Source: Nymphaea colorata (taxonomy: Eukaryota > Streptophyta > Magnoliopsida > Nymphaeales > Nymphaeaceae). Taken from it: a stretch of DNA of 64,000 nucleotides. Positions 38,101-49,891 of this stretch are shown in pieces (the first letter of the stretch is position 1; every line of letters begins with the position of its first letter). The DNA lies in NCBI RefSeq assembly GCF_008831285.2, contig NC_045140.1, forward strand, positions 27,484,131 to 27,548,130. Direction: 5' to 3'. A program made the position numbers and the translations under genes. Under the pieces are notes generated by a model. That model was not told the origin of the DNA. It saw only the letters and a list, made by a program, of their open reading frames with translations, and did not search any database.

Positions 38101-39208
38101 AAAAAATCTCAAATATCTTACTCGAGCGAATAAGTTGCTTCACACGCTCTGCAGCATAGGCACTTCAAATCCTCAAAAACGGCCTTGCGAGTAAAATCAG
38201 TATCAGAGTGGGTATCTTGAAAATCAAAGTAACGGGTTTCTTCGAAATCAGAATAATATCCCAAGAGCTCCATAACCGTCACTCTTATGTACCTCGCTCC
38301 CTTAGAGTACTTACAATTAGATCACGGAATGATTTATATACGAAAAATGCCTCTCAACTGCCTTAGTTCCCACGGAACCGGGATACAGCGAATAATTGGA
38401 TCAAAAAGAGAAAAAAGATCGATAGTGCAAATCTGCGCCCTTCTGTAAACCCAAGGAGAAATATAACAAAGACCAATGCAAGTTCATAAAAGAAACAATT
38501 TAGCTCCTTACCGGGAGTAACGGGCCAAAAGATTCGTCCGATGGTACGCAATCGTAAGGTTATATCTCAAAAATGTAAACCCACGATCGGCCTTGGCAGG
38601 ACGCCATTTCCGCACCTCGTTGGAAGCCCGTCTGAGCGAGCAAACAAGCGACACGAACATGTTCCTGTTTAACGAATCGCCGACAAAACCTGCATTTTCC
38701 GGAAGGACGACATACCCAACGATGAAAAAGGCAAGAACCGCCTCTAAGAACCAGAGAGTGAAAAGATTAGAGTTCAGAAGCACCAACCGATATTAGTATT
38801 ACGGAAACGTTCGAGGAAGTGAAGGGGATCTAAGCGAGGGAGATCGCAACCGTAGGGTTGCCAACGCCATTTAGTCAGATCAAGGGCGTTCGGCTTGTTG
38901 TTGGCGATGCAGTTCCAGCCCTTGAAGATCTCATTGCAGGTGTGGTCGTAGAGGGGCTCAGCTTGCGGGTCGTAGACCCATTGTCCCTGGGAGTAATCGC
39001 AGGAGGCGGCAGCCCTCCGACTCGTCCTTTTCTCGCTCCCATCGTTGGAAGAAGTGGTGGTGGTGGTGGAGGTGGAGGTCCTGCTGCGGAGGGAGGCGGC
39101 GGAGGAGGAGGAGTAAAGGAAGATGAGGAAGATGCAAACGGAGGGGAGGAGGAAGAGGAGGAGAGGAGAGACTGGGAGAGGCTTTTTGGCGGGTATTCTG
39201 ATCCTCAT
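32194..39208 (-). CDS. TBL: Trichome birefringence-like (TBL) wall O-acetyltransferase, 6 exons
   Basis: A Golgi type II membrane protein of the TBL/DUF231 family, whose studied members O-acetylate wall polysaccharides such as xylan, mannan or pectin. Minus-strand exons are 39208-38788, 38689-38512, 37255-37115, 36199-36079, 33083-32949 and 32445-32194, all GT-AG and in phase, giving 415 aa. Residues 14-33 form the membrane anchor, followed by a Ser/Thr-rich stem and the TBL domain ([11 protein letters not shown]). The GDS esterase motif is at 144-146 in FVGDSLNRN. The DxxH motif is at 391-394 in [10 protein letters not shown]. The wording near the C-terminus ([18 protein letters not shown]) resembles Arabidopsis TBL12/TBL13, from memory. 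The ATG at 39208 is used; the same frame is open upstream to a GTG at 39235 but has no earlier ATG there. Intron 4 is 3 kb and holds nested hAT-like elements. The substrate is not deducible. Confidence 0.95.
33084..34105. other. TBL intron 4, part outside the transposons
   Basis: Unremarkable AT-rich intron sequence between exon 5 and the nested elements. The intron continues from 35548 to 36078 in the same style. No further element or gene is recognised in it. Confidence 0.5.
34106..35547. mobile_element. Outer hAT-like MITE with 8-bp target duplication, in TBL intron 4
   Basis: The element occupies 34114-35539. It begins caatgttat and ends acaacattg, which are inverted matches and fit the hAT start rule (C/T A A/G N G). 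It is flanked on both sides by gttctaag (34106-34113 and 35540-35547), an exact 8-bp target duplication as expected for hAT. Removing the inner copy leaves about 693 bp. Both ends are crowded with cgtatcg/cgatacg palindromes. There is no coding sequence, so it is non-autonomous. Its place inside a working gene's intron shows that it is tolerated there. Confidence 0.88.
34314..35054. mobile_element. Inner hAT-like MITE of the same family, nested in the outer copy
   Basis: A second family member ends at 35046 (ataacattg) and starts at 34322 or 34370 (caatgttat). Its flanks are gtttaaag on both sides (34314-34321 or 34362-34369, and 35047-35054), an exact 8-bp duplication of a site in the outer element. 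The outer sequence resumes as actccaagagacg after the insert, and the inner copy carries its own version of that region at about 34550. Each copy is thus about 680-720 bp. A 48-bp duplication (34314-34361 repeated from 34362) has doubled the inner left end after or during insertion. Confidence 0.88.
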
Positions 39209-39960
39209 GCTCCTTTTCGCTTCCCAGAAGCTCACCCCAACCGTTTCCCTTTGATCGCCATTGCCGCTCTCTCTCTCTCTTCTCTCTCTCCCCGTTCTCT
39301 CCGACTTACTTACCTTTTTTGCTCATTGCTACCTGGTAAACTATTATATGACAAAAGCACGCTCATAAATTTGAAGTTTACGTTTAACGACTTTAACGTT
39401 TCAAAGTCCCCTTAAAAAAACAAAAATATATTAAAAGACTAATCTTACTTGACAAGTTTCATGACGCTTAGAAACCTTAAACTCTTGGATTTCAATGTTT
39501 TCACATCTTTGATGTTTAACAAAGATTTGAAATTCTCTGTTTGGACAATGTATGCATTATATCATAAATTTTGTAATCTTTGGACCCTTACTCTCTTCAC
39601 CAAACTTAGATTATGAATTTGAAATATTGAAGATCTTGAATTTATAATTCTGGATTTTACAGTTCAATAACATCTTGAATTTGAATTCAAGGTTTTCAAA
39701 TCTCGGATTTTTAACAAATGTTTAAAGTTTCTTGTTTGACAGATGCTTAAATTATGTATCATAAATTTACAATCCTTGTATCTTCGCTCTCTTCCTCTCC
39801 TCCAAAGCCTATAGATTTGAAATATCAAAGATCTTGAAGTTAAAGTTTTGAATTTCACATTTCATCAAAGTTATGAATTAAAGTGAACCTCGCACCAAAT
39901 TAAATACTTGTATCCAAAACCCATAATAATCAAATGCAACTTATAGGTAGCGTTTGGACG
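39209..39960. other. TBL 5' leader and upstream spacer
   Basis: A (CT)n run at about 39268-39292 gives a (GA)n leader on the TBL sense strand. No TATA box was found for TBL. From 39400 on the DNA is AT-rich with repeated wording (gaatttgaaat, atcttgaatttgaa), like a low-complexity repeat. Confidence 0.5.
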
Positions 39961-40460
39961 ACACATTCAAAAAATGGGTTTCCAAAAATCCTAGTTTTGT
40001 AAAAATAATTTCTTATTGTTTGTCTGCTGGAATGGAAAGACAAAAAAAAAAAAAGGTTTTGGATGAATAACATGAGGGGGTGGTTTTTCAATCCTTTGTT
40101 AAATGAGCATATTAAAAAAACAATAATTTTTTAGATTTTCATGCCACCCAACAAGTTTCATTATTTTTTTCATTTTTTTGGAGTGAGTGGTTCATCTCCA
40201 CCATTTAGAGAAGCGGCAACTGCAAAGGTTCATAGAGCTTGTGTCGGAACATATTACGGTCCAAAGTATGATTTACACATAATCATGATAGCGACCACAA
40301 GATTTAAACCTCAAACCATTTTGAAATGGACTACCTTGCCGCTCAATGCACCACAACCCCTCCAGATACGACCCAAACAAGTTGAAAAAAAAAAGTTTCC
40401 AAAGCAAAACAAGATTTTCTCTTCAAAATGCTTTTTTTTTTGTCATGCATCCAAACACAT
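39955..40460. repeat. Possible fold-back element carrying a SINE
   Basis: The left edge gcgtttggacga and the right edge catgcatccaaacac are imperfect inverted matches, each followed inward by A/T-rich runs with similar wording (tttccaaaaatcctagttttg against caaaacaagattttctc). SINE copy 2 sits in the middle. No target duplication was found, so this stays tentative. Confidence 0.3.
40221..40362 (-). mobile_element. tRNA-derived SINE, copy 2 (inverted)
   Basis: Read on the minus strand it begins ggggttgtggtgcattgagcggcaagg, has a decayed box B (gaggtttaaatct) about 35 bp later and runs to gttccgacacaagctctatgaacc. It matches copy 1 at 12084-12226 over its whole length with many substitutions, so both are old insertions. 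The match is strongest at gcggcaagg, tggacc.taat and gttccga. No target duplication was resolved. Confidence 0.6.
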
Positions 40461-41064
40461 TCATAGTATTTTCTAAAATTAATCTTTTTTTAGTAGGCAG
40501 CAAAACTCGATCTTAAATTTTTTATTCATAAACTATTATACCATCAATCTCTTAGCTTGGTGTTGCTTCCTTGAGCCACAAACAAAAAAGAAAAAAAGAA
40601 AAATGGAGTTGGATTCGATTTGGAGTACCAAAAAGCAAATATGAAGTGTCCATTCTTTGTTCTTATATTAAATTAGCAGAACAGTTTATCGTCAAGGAAT
40701 TGTTTGGCAACTAAAACAGTTCGTTAATGTTTTACAAACTTATGAAATATTATAACATGGTGTTCAATGAATTTGAACCAATTTATGAAGCACATGCTAA
40801 ATGACTTCTGACGTTCGCAATTGTGCCGTGCTCAGGTTTAACAAAGTGTGCCCTTTGTAATTGTTCTCTTACATGCAAAACAATTTAGAAGTATGAATTT
40901 TTGATGCACTAATTTAACTATGATTAAAAAGGGCTATGGTTAAACACAAAAAAAAAAACTTTTATAAAGACAAAAAAATAAATCAGAAAAAAAAACTTTG
41001 GGATTCAATAGAGGTAAAACTTAACCAATATGCTACCCTGAGCACCAAAAAAATGTGTTCATTT

Positions 41065-41345
41065 TTTTGTCTCATTTAGCGTTATCTCATGCAAATTACC
41101 TTATACTTTTGTTATTATCTTATTTTTTTCACTTTATCTCATATCCTTCATTATTCCATACCTCAGTTATTATCTCATGCCACTTCCTGTCATTATCTCA
41201 AACAGTCATTATCTCAAACATTTCGAATATGAGATAATGACAAACAATATGAGATCATGAGTGGATGAGACATGAGATCATGAGTATGATAGTGACATGG
41301 ATTATCAGATAATGAGAGAGGTTTAAAGTAATGACAAAAGTCTAA
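41065..41345. repeat. Fold-back region built from gagataatga / tcattatctc motifs
   Basis: The left arm holds at least five ttatctca-type motifs (for example cattatctcaaa twice near 41190-41220). The right arm, after a centre near 41225, holds inverted forms: gagataatgac, gagatcatgag twice and cagataatgagag. The arms could pair imperfectly over more than 100 bp. No clear terminal repeats or target duplication were found. Confidence 0.5.
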
Positions 41346-41703
41346 ATAATAACAGAGGCATGAAACAACAACATGATTAAAAATATTCATTATACACATA
41401 TAATGTTTAAGTATTAAAATAAATCTCATTATTTATACGAAATGGTGTAGTTGATCTTATAACCAGCTGTGCCTGGAGGTAAATTGAATTTCAATCGTCA
41501 AATCGTTAGTTTGTTAAAACCATAAGTTTAAGGAACACTTTTTCTTAAATCAGAAGCAAACGCTCCAGTGGCTTGGATGGATGATTTGCGTTTGTGAACC
41601 AACCGGTTCGGAACGTGATCCGTCACGGAATAATACAGGCAAACGTATGCCATGCCTGAGTTGAATTCCTCCCGGAAGGGGGAGAGAGAAAGAGAGGGAG
41701 CCA

Positions 41704-42903
41704 ATGTCCGCCATCATCCCCGTCCTCCCAGAAGATGTCATCTTCTATGGCGTCCTCACTCGCTTGCCGGTGAAATCTCTCCTTCGGTTCAGGAGCGTCT
41801 GCAGAAGGTGGCGGGCCCTCATCGGTTCCGATGCCTTCGTCCGCCTGCACCTCAGCCGAGCCATCGAGGGCAAGCCCCAACTATTTTATTCGGACGGCGG
41901 CAGCATGTATTGCGTCGAAGGCGAGGCGGTGGTGGTGGAGAGGCCGCTGCTTCCTGATCCTTCCTCGGCATCGTCGGAAATTCGTTCCTCTCTTCACGGC
42001 CTCCTCTGCGTAGAAACCGCTTCTGTTGAAGGGGAAGGTGGAAGATGCCACCACCATGTCGTGAACCCGGCGACCCACGAGATTTTTCGCCTCCCGGGGT
42101 CCTCTTCTATCTCGGTCTCGATCTGCCAGCTCCTCTTCGACCCCTCTCCCAAGTGGGGCGCGCATAAGGTTCTCATCGTCTCCCACCAAGGGTCGGCCCT
42201 TGACGCGAAGATATTCACTTTGGGCGTTGATCGATCATGGAGAAGCCTCGAGGGCGCTGTTCCTGCTGCAGCATGTTGCTCTTCCACAGTTTCCCTCCCT
42301 TGTGTTAATGGTGCCATCCATTGGTTGGCGGAGATTTTTAAGATCGTTGATGAAACCGCAGATGGGTTGCAGCCTGAGATACTTCCCACCGATTTTGTGG
42401 CTCAGCGCTATGGGTCGGAGTCGATTGTCGCTTTCGATATCCGGGAAGAGGGATTCCGGCAGTTGGCGTATCCTAATTGCTGCTATGGGGGTGACTTCTG
42501 CGGTGGAATGCATGATGTGTACTTGTTTGAGATTGGTGGCTTTCTGTATTTTCTCCATTTTGACGTCTCTAATGCCACCTTGGATATATGGGTGCTGAAG
42601 GACTATGCGGAGGAGAAGTGGATCAGAGAATACAGGATTGATTCAGAATGCCTCCGCAAGGAGTTGCATTTGGCGGATCATTTCTTGAGCATAGATGTTC
42701 TAGCTGCATTTGACGACGAAATCTTTATGCAGGTTTCTGGGTCTTTTGGGGAGCAGGTGCCGGCTTTAACTTCCTACCACACTGTATTGAGAAGGTTTAG
42801 CAATATATCGGAAAACAGGATCCCAGATATCATAACTGTCGATGGTACATACGTCGAAAGCCTTCTCTCTTGTAAAGCAATTGAGCATCCGGAACATGAA
42901 TGA
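41704..42903 (+). CDS. F-box protein, intronless, 399 aa
   Basis: Likely substrate-receptor subunit of an SCF ubiquitin ligase. Residues about 7-50 form the F-box: LPEDVIFYGVLTRLPVKSLLRF followed by RSVCRRWRALIGSDAFVRLHL, the part that binds SKP1. The rest resembles the plant F-box-associated (FBA) beta-propeller-like region, with phrases such as SLHGLLCVE, HHVVNPATHEIFRLP, VSLPCVNGAIHWLAE and SIVAFDIREEGFRQL in the usual order. The length of about 400 aa is typical. The ATG at 41704 follows a purine-rich leader (gggggagagagaaagagagg), and the frame is open without introns to TGA at 42901-42903. The gene is divergent from TBL, 2.5 kb away. The target protein cannot be told from sequence. Such genes multiply quickly in plants, so a one-to-one Arabidopsis match is not claimed. 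Confidence 0.93.
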   Translation: MSAIIPVLPEDVIFYGVLTRLPVKSLLRFRSVCRRWRALIGSDAFVRLHLSRAIEGKPQLFYSDGGSMYCVEGEAVVVERPLLPDPSSASSEIRSSLHGLLCVETASVEGEGGRCHHHVVNPATHEIFRLPGSSSISVSICQLLFDPSPKWGAHKVLIVSHQGSALDAKIFTLGVDRSWRSLEGAVPAAACCSSTVSLPCVNGAIHWLAEIFKIVDETADGLQPEILPTDFVAQRYGSESIVAFDIREEGFRQLAYPNCCYGGDFCGGMHDVYLFEIGGFLYFLHFDVSNATLDIWVLKDYAEEKWIREYRIDSECLRKELHLADHFLSIDVLAAFDDEIFMQVSGSFGEQVPALTSYHTVLRRFSNISENRIPDIITVDGTYVESLLSCKAIEHPEHE

Positions 42904-44498
42904 GAATCGAGAGGGATTGTAAATGTATAATTGGGCCATTGTGAATTGCCCAACTACTTTTCTTTTTCATTTTGCTGTACATTCATAAACGCAGTATGAA
43001 ATGTAAAATTGTCTAGTCGTATGTCCCCTTTTAACTAGTTTCTTCTTTCTGTACATGTTTGATTGTCCGGCTTATGACGTTGGCTTCGTTCTGGTATGCT
43101 GAAGAACTGTAATTATCTCTTGCATCCAATCTATTGTTTGGTAGGTTCAGACTTTCTGTATATACACAGGTTGGTGAATTTTTTCGGTTGATGAGCGCTC
43201 GCAAGAGCATCATAGGTCCTTTTAATTACATGCATGGGATCTCAGAAGTTTCATTGTGCTCTTGATTGCTTGAAAAAACTTGGAGCTCCTTATAGAACCA
43301 TGTTACGTTAACAATTGAACTGTATCAAGCTGAGTTTTGTGATATGGATCTCTGGTGCAGCCGTGCTGATGATGCTAGGCGCATGTCTTGATCCTCCCAA
43401 TTACTTTACACTTCACAGTTTTTTTTTTTTTTTACAATTTTGCATCATTTATTCAGAGCTTCACATATTGGATGCTATAGTGCACTTTATCTGGTTCTGT
43501 TTGGTTTTGTTTTGAAGGATTCGCATGTTTCAGTATGAAGGTTGTATGTTCCCAGATATGCCTTCTGTTAATTCTTCAAAGCTACTTTCTCTTGATCTCA
43601 AATTCCATAATCTAATATGAATCATGATCTATGGAGCCTTTACGTTGCATATTGTTTACCAAGCTCAATCTCTATTCTATGTGATGCCAATACTGCCTCA
43701 GGTAGCAATAGCATTAGATGATCTTTTCTCCCTTGAGCTGTATTCTATCATGTTGTTACAAATGCTTGTGCATAGGTGTTCTTTGGCATGTGCACGCTTC
43801 TCCTTGATGTGTTATGCTTTGAATTTTTAGACTTTTGTGTGCTTCTGCTTTCATAGAGAAGGAAGTATGCAATTTGGTGATATTGAAGTTGAAGCCCCCT
43901 TGCATACAGAGCCTAAGAAATGGCTTTATGCCCTTATCTCTTTTTATTTGGAAAAGTTTTGGCTGGTTTGTTCATGTCCTTGGAATGAAGTGATTTATAA
44001 CATGGGAGTTAGGTCATTAGTTTTTCTTTAAAAGGTATTAACTGATTGTGTCTTTCGAGGTTTCTATGTGCAATTACTAATAGCCAACAAGCTAATCACG
44101 CATAATGGCAATGGGAGACTGGGAGTATCTCATACAGGGAAGACTTTGAGTGATTCCAACCTCAAGTAGGCAAGATATTGTGTTGCATCTCTGCTGTCAA
44201 GTAAGTTGTTCATTTCAATTGTCAACCACTTTATTCTTTTATTGTGTGCATGAGCTTTGGACACCTCTCAGTATGTTCAGTATATGGGCATCATGTGATC
44301 TTTAAATGCTAAGTACTGTAAGAAGGCTCACTGGTATGGTCACTTATATCTTGAATAGAGGCTGAATGAGGAAAATTTCTTTGTTTCTAGTGTATCAACA
44401 CTGTCAGAATTTGATTTTCTGGTAACATCAAATATTTGGTGTGGATCTGATGTGGAGTTTGTAAGTATAGGAAAGTTTAGTAAATACATTTGCATTAC
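42904..44498. other. F-box 3' flank and intergenic DNA
   Basis: T-rich sequence with several short frames on the plus strand (43315-44031), which are hydrophobic, AT-derived and without domains. It may include a long 3' UTR of the F-box gene, but no poly(A) signal stands out. Confidence 0.35.
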
Positions 44499-44616
44499 AG
44501 GGTTGAGTAGTTTCTTGAGAAAAGGAAAGTTTCACTTGCAAAACAGGGTTGAGTAGTTTCTTGAGAAAAGGAAAGTTTCACTTGCAAAACAGGGTTGAGT
44601 AGTTTCTTGAGAAAAT
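44499..44616. repeat. 46-bp tandem repeat, about 2.5 copies
   Basis: The unit agggttgagtagtttcttga... starts at 44499, 44545 and 44591, a period of exactly 46 bp. The copies look identical over the shared length until the third breaks off after gagaaaatg. Near-identity implies recent duplication. Confidence 0.93.
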
Positions 44617-47600
44617 GTTCAACCTAGGCCTAGTTGGTCACAAGCTGCAAAGTGAATTGCATCTTTTAATTGGAAGACATGGTACTTTGTTTGTTTACTT
44701 TATGTCTATCCCAGCCTTAGTTGGTGCACGATATAAAAGAAAGGCACTGGAAATGTTGGTTTCATGTGATGAACTTTTTTTATAAACAGTATGTGTGTGT
44801 GAGCAAACATGTGGCAAACTGCATTTGCTCTTCTTTATATAAATGTTACAAAGGCAATGATGATTTAAACAGGTTTACTTTGGAAGCACGCTATATTCGC
44901 AGGAAAAGAAATATATTCTTGATTTTCAGGTTCTCTTATGGCTAAATGCCGTCAGGGTATCAGTTTGAGTCTAGACAAGTCTTTGTTCTAAATGCCTCAA
45001 CTTGGTTTGCTGCTGTAATAAGACAAGGTAACCAAGTAGTATTCACTTATCCAAAATGATGGGTGAAACTATTAAAACTGCTGCTTAGCAGAGTGTTCTG
45101 CATATCCAAATAACTGTAGGCTCATGGACTAATTATAGAATTAAAGCTATTTTTGTTGATTGCACAGTCATAACTGAGGGACTCTGTGCTGTTGTATTTC
45201 TATCAATGTTGCCATTCATATGAAATTGCTAACGTTTATGGCTGGCTACTTCTTCACTAATATCTGCAGTAGGAGGCTTTTTTTCTAATAATTGGGCAGG
45301 TGGAAGGTTCCACTCTGGAACTCTGGAACTTGTTGGTGAAGCAAGCAGCCGGGTTTCAGATCAAGCAAGAAGCAGAGGCGTTGCTTGCTGCTCAAGTAAA
45401 GAGTCAATCTAACCCCAACTCAAAAAGGCAATGGAAGAACCTGTAGATTCCATAGGAAAAGATCAAAGCATTCGCAACTTGAAATTGCTCCAGGGAACGA
45501 GCAATGCAAATCATAGGGACTTTGCTTCTGATTGCACAAAGTCCTTGCAAAGAGGGCTTTGCTCATGATGGCGGATGGATTATGCTCTCAAGGAATTTCA
45601 AATGGCCAACTTTACTGGTTAAATGACTACATTGAAATTATAGGCGTATAATTTGGGGTTTAAGAAGCTTCAGTCAAGAGACGAGAGTTTTTACTTCTGT
45701 TCGTTTTTTTCTTTGAATTCCTCTAAAGAAAAAAAAAATATCATGCTCTTGCACGCACATCATTTACGAAGACACAATCAGATAGCCAAAACTAAGCTGT
45801 ATATTGTTCAAAGACCTGCCAAATGATACACAGATATTTCTGTAAATACATTACACTAGCATCAGCAGTGCACATATTTGTCTAGGAGGATTTTCTTTCT
45901 GTACTGGCAGAAAGCCTGGCTGGGGTTTTCTGTCTTCATTTTTTTCTTTTTTCTTCACCCAAGTTAACATAGGCTTCTGTTCTGCATATATTTTTGGGCC
46001 TTTTTGTGGATTAGCTCCAAGAAAAAGCTAAAATTCTAGTTGTTAGAGCTCAACTTTTTAATGTATCATAACATTACTCCAAAGTGGGAGTTAATTGAAA
46101 ACAAAATGAAACACACACCGAGTTTGAAGTTAAGAATCAGGAGGATTTTTTTTTTTTTTATTTTGCCTACAGTATGATGAGATTCCCCACAATCACAGTT
46201 TTCTCTTCAGCTCAACGGTTTTATCTTTTGGTTTTTCTGGAAGCGTTGGATGCCAACCTGCCGGAGGCCTTCTCAGGTGGTGGGGCCTTATTGATCTCAA
46301 AGATAAGCTTGTTTCTAGAATCAGCTAGAGAGATCTACCTTGATGGCTTACTTAGCTTATGGTTGAGGAAGATGGAAATTGGGAAGTCCTGCAGAAGAGA
46401 GACTCATTTGCATTACACAACTGGTTGATTGTATTGATACATAAGGATGCTTCCTCTGCTGACCTGCCACCACCACTCTCCAGGGAGCCACTAGCGGATT
46501 GCAGTCATGGACCTGGAGTTCCATGTCAAAGAGGAAGCAGGTATTACTGGAGCTTCCGTGATTGCAGTGTTGGAGATTGACCGAGTCGACTTGGTCCCTG
46601 TGAAACAACCCAATCTCCCGGGTGCCCACTGAAGGATTTCGTGTCATGAACCAACCTTTATGCTGCCAAACAGTGGGTCAGCAACCACTGCGGTGAATCC
46701 TTGCGATTAGCATAGAACTGTTGAACAATTGACTGAGATGGCTGCTGTCAACAGTAGAATCTTTCTTGGAAATTGTGGCAGTAGAAAACAGGAAAAGAAT
46801 GTGCAACAAGAAAGCGGTAGAATCTGTGTTAGTTCTTCACTGGCCATCTCACCTTGTGAGAGGAGCTTTGGCGGCAAACTGAATCTCTTTAATGGTACAA
46901 GACGGAGCTGCCAGTGGAAGGTGGAGCTACTCGATGCAGAATCCTTGATGAAGAGAATGGATTCTACCGCAGAACCTCAGGGACTTGATGAAGCTCCTAT
47001 GTGAAAGTGTCAACTTATTGAATAATGGTCTACATCTCTTGTTCAAGTGGTTGATCGAGGCTTGTATGGTTAGAGCAAGATGCAATCATGAGCAAATAAT
47101 ACCAATTGTCGAGAAGCAATATAAGTCATGGTGTATCTGTTCGTCCCTGTCCTCTGGTGTTCCTGGTGCCTGTAATGGTGATGCTTGGGTTATTCATAGA
47201 GGAAGTTCTGCTGCGCAAAATGGCATTAAAAAAATTCCTGCGAGCTAGATGCCATATTTTCTGTTGGCAATGAAGATGAAACATCAGCTTATTCGAGAAA
47301 TTTTGACCTATGCTGAGATGTCTGCTTACATTCTGTTGCAGAAAAGAACTTTTTGGTCAAGTTAAATGGACAAGCATGGTCATATGCTGCTTAAGAAGAC
47401 AGACGTGCTTATTTACCAATTGTTGCAAAATATTCGTAGATTCTTATTATCTATACTTATTAAGGTTTTTTCTTCGACATTCTCAATGCACAGGAAGCTA
47501 ATTGTGCTAAAAGAATGGTGCTTCTTCCTGAGTTGGAATGTCTTCCATGTGTCCGAAGGTCGAGTGGAGCACACTGTTACAATATCAACATGGGAAAAGG

Positions 47601-48659
47601 ATGACATCCGAGAACAGAAACTGAGCTTCATCAGAAAATTCTGCCTAAGAGTTTTATGATCTAGTTCATTTAAAGAATCCATCATAACATAAAGTCGTCT
47701 GTAATTCGATCGTTTCTTTCTTCAAGAATGGTTCATTCTTTTGCTGAAATTAGTCTGTGACAATCTTTTCCTCTGCTTCACTCGCCTATCATCTCGGACT
47801 TCAGCTGTCATAGAAGAGGGTTGCTGTTACCTCGATCTTCATGTTCCAGACAATTCTACAGATCTGACCTTTGAGAATGGGCTGGAAGATCACCTTGTCA
47901 CCAATCTTACTGTGCAGTAGATTCGTACAAATAAGAGCATCATATGGCCCATTTCGTTGTTTCGAAACGAAAAAATAAGATTTATTACGCATTGATGGTT
48001 TAAATTGCAGTCCTCCTTCATGCATCCGTATCATATGTGCGACGCCACTTGTAATTTGAAATCTTTTGTATCAGGAAACAAATAACGCCGTCATTTTCTC
48101 CCCTTTAGCTTGTCTAATTTCTAAGAAAGCCAATGAAACCCCCTTGTTCTAACTAAAACCCAGTCGCCAAATGATCCCATCTAACTTTCTCCCATGTTGG
48201 GACTGATGTCGAAGAGGATCTTGTAAATTTCATCTAAAGCTGCATACAGTATCAGTTATGAACTTCAACTGCCATCTTTGAGAACCATGATTTTGCTTCA
48301 TCTTTCCGCAGGTACCTTAAAATAAAGGGAAAAGAACAGAACGTTGGATCTCCATTGCCTAAAAAGCGAACTTCTCTTTTTGGCTTATGTGCTAAAATTG
48401 TTGCTTGGGGCCATTAAAATGGTCCTGAATCTAAGCAGGGGCAGTGAAAGAGACCGTATGATGCAGTATGTTGAATTACGTACATGTGCAGCATTCTTCA
48501 TGCATCTACATCCATAGAAACAAGGATGTTAATCCAAACGAAACCAAATGCCTGCAAGAATACATCTTCCTTTTGTATTTCTATTCCTTAGAACTTCATT
48601 ATGTTGCTTTGATGAGATGCATCCCATCTTTCAACCACCTATTCTCCTGAGTTGCGTGC
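44617..48659. other. Intergenic DNA, possibly transcribed, no recognisable gene
   Basis: About 4 kb. The part from 45300 to 47700 is less AT-rich than its surroundings and contains several plus-strand frames of 60-97 aa (46174-46428, 46359-46580, 46729-47004, 47366-47659). I recognise no domain, and the frames do not join through clear splice sites. It could be a non-coding transcript, an old pseudogene or chance. Confidence 0.3.
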
Positions 48660-48767
48660 CAAGAAGAAGGGACAACTTTCTACCATCCATGATCCAACAT
48701 ATGGGGATAGAGGCAAGAAGAAGGGACAACTTTCTACCATCCATGATCCAACATATGGGGATAGAGG
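48660..48767. repeat. 54-bp tandem duplication
   Basis: The unit caagaagaagggacaacttt... through ggggatagagg occurs at 48660-48713 and 48714-48767 with no visible difference. A recent local duplication. Confidence 0.93.
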
Positions 48768-49755
48768 TCGATCTCAAGGGGGTTGGTGCAATGTTTGATA
48801 TGTAAGTTAAAACATAGTGAAACGTCATTGCGCTCTACAATAGGGACCCATTTGTTTCAAACTGTAGATGAAAAGGAAAAATTTTCTTGGGACTAGATTT
48901 TGATGTCATAAGTAATCAGAGAAGGTGCTGGGGCTGGATTCTGCCATCAAAATGGCATGATCCATGAAATTTGGCTTCCATTAATGCTCGGCCCTGAATG
49001 GTTTCCTTGCTTTCATGTTTGTTGCAACTAACAGAAAATTCGATGGTTCCATGAGAAAATGGCTTATTTTGGCAGGGAAACTCATCAAACAAAGGCATCC
49101 GGGGACACGTTTCTGTGGTTGTTTGTCAAGAATCGATCACCAAAAACTGTGATAGAAGCATGATAAATTAAAAACCGACGGTCGAACAAATCTAACATTT
49201 GACATGTTAAAATAATATGCTTTATCAATTAGTTTCCTCAGTTGCATCAAGAGAAGTTTCTTGAACTGCTTCTGCCTCATAAAAAAAACCTAAGACTCTG
49301 ATTACTTGAGGGTGAAAAAAATCATCAAGATGTTTCAAAGTCCTCAACTGTTTTTTCTTTTGAAAAAAAAAAAAAGACTTTCGATTGACGTCATTTTCAC
49401 GTGAATAATGTGAATCCTAAAATCCGAAGCCATAAGTTGTAAATATTGAAAAATGTCAGAAATTTGTTTTATCGTATTATTAAGTTGTTAAATCTACAGT
49501 AGTGATGCCGTTATATATGTTTTTTAAGGAAGATAAAGCCCCTGTCAACTGCCATCTTACGTGTTTCCTTCATCTAAACTGCGTCGCAAGATCTTTTTTT
49601 TTTTTTTTTTTTTAATTTTCTTTCTTCTAATAAAACTAATGATGCAAATGGCATGATCTTCGTGTTCTAAACCTGAAAACCACCTCTTTAAACCACTTCC
49701 CGACACGTTCAGTATGAGCCATCCAAGTGGACAGCCTCAAGTAACCATGTGAACG
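48768..49755. other. Intergenic DNA, nothing recognised
   Basis: AT-rich, with a T run near 49594-49612. There is no gene-like frame beyond short antisense ones. Confidence 0.4.
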
Positions 49756-49758
49756 TCT

Positions 49759-49834
49759 TTATATATATATATATATATATATATCACGCCTTTTTCACAT
49801 ATCTTGATTGATGCATTGCATGAGATGATATAAG

Positions 49835-49891
<57 letters not shown>

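Noticed and set aside
39208-39235. TBL start further upstream at 39235
   Set aside because: The codon there is GTG. The first ATG in the frame is at 39208 and gives a normal type II membrane anchor.
38858-39415. 185-aa plus-strand frame rich in Gly, Glu and Ser
   Set aside because: It is the antisense shadow of TBL exon 1. The real reading on the minus strand has the membrane anchor, TBL domain start and correct splice site.
41623-42558. Several frames over 80 aa on both strands inside the F-box gene
   Set aside because: They are shadows of the 399-aa F-box reading frame, which alone has family motifs.
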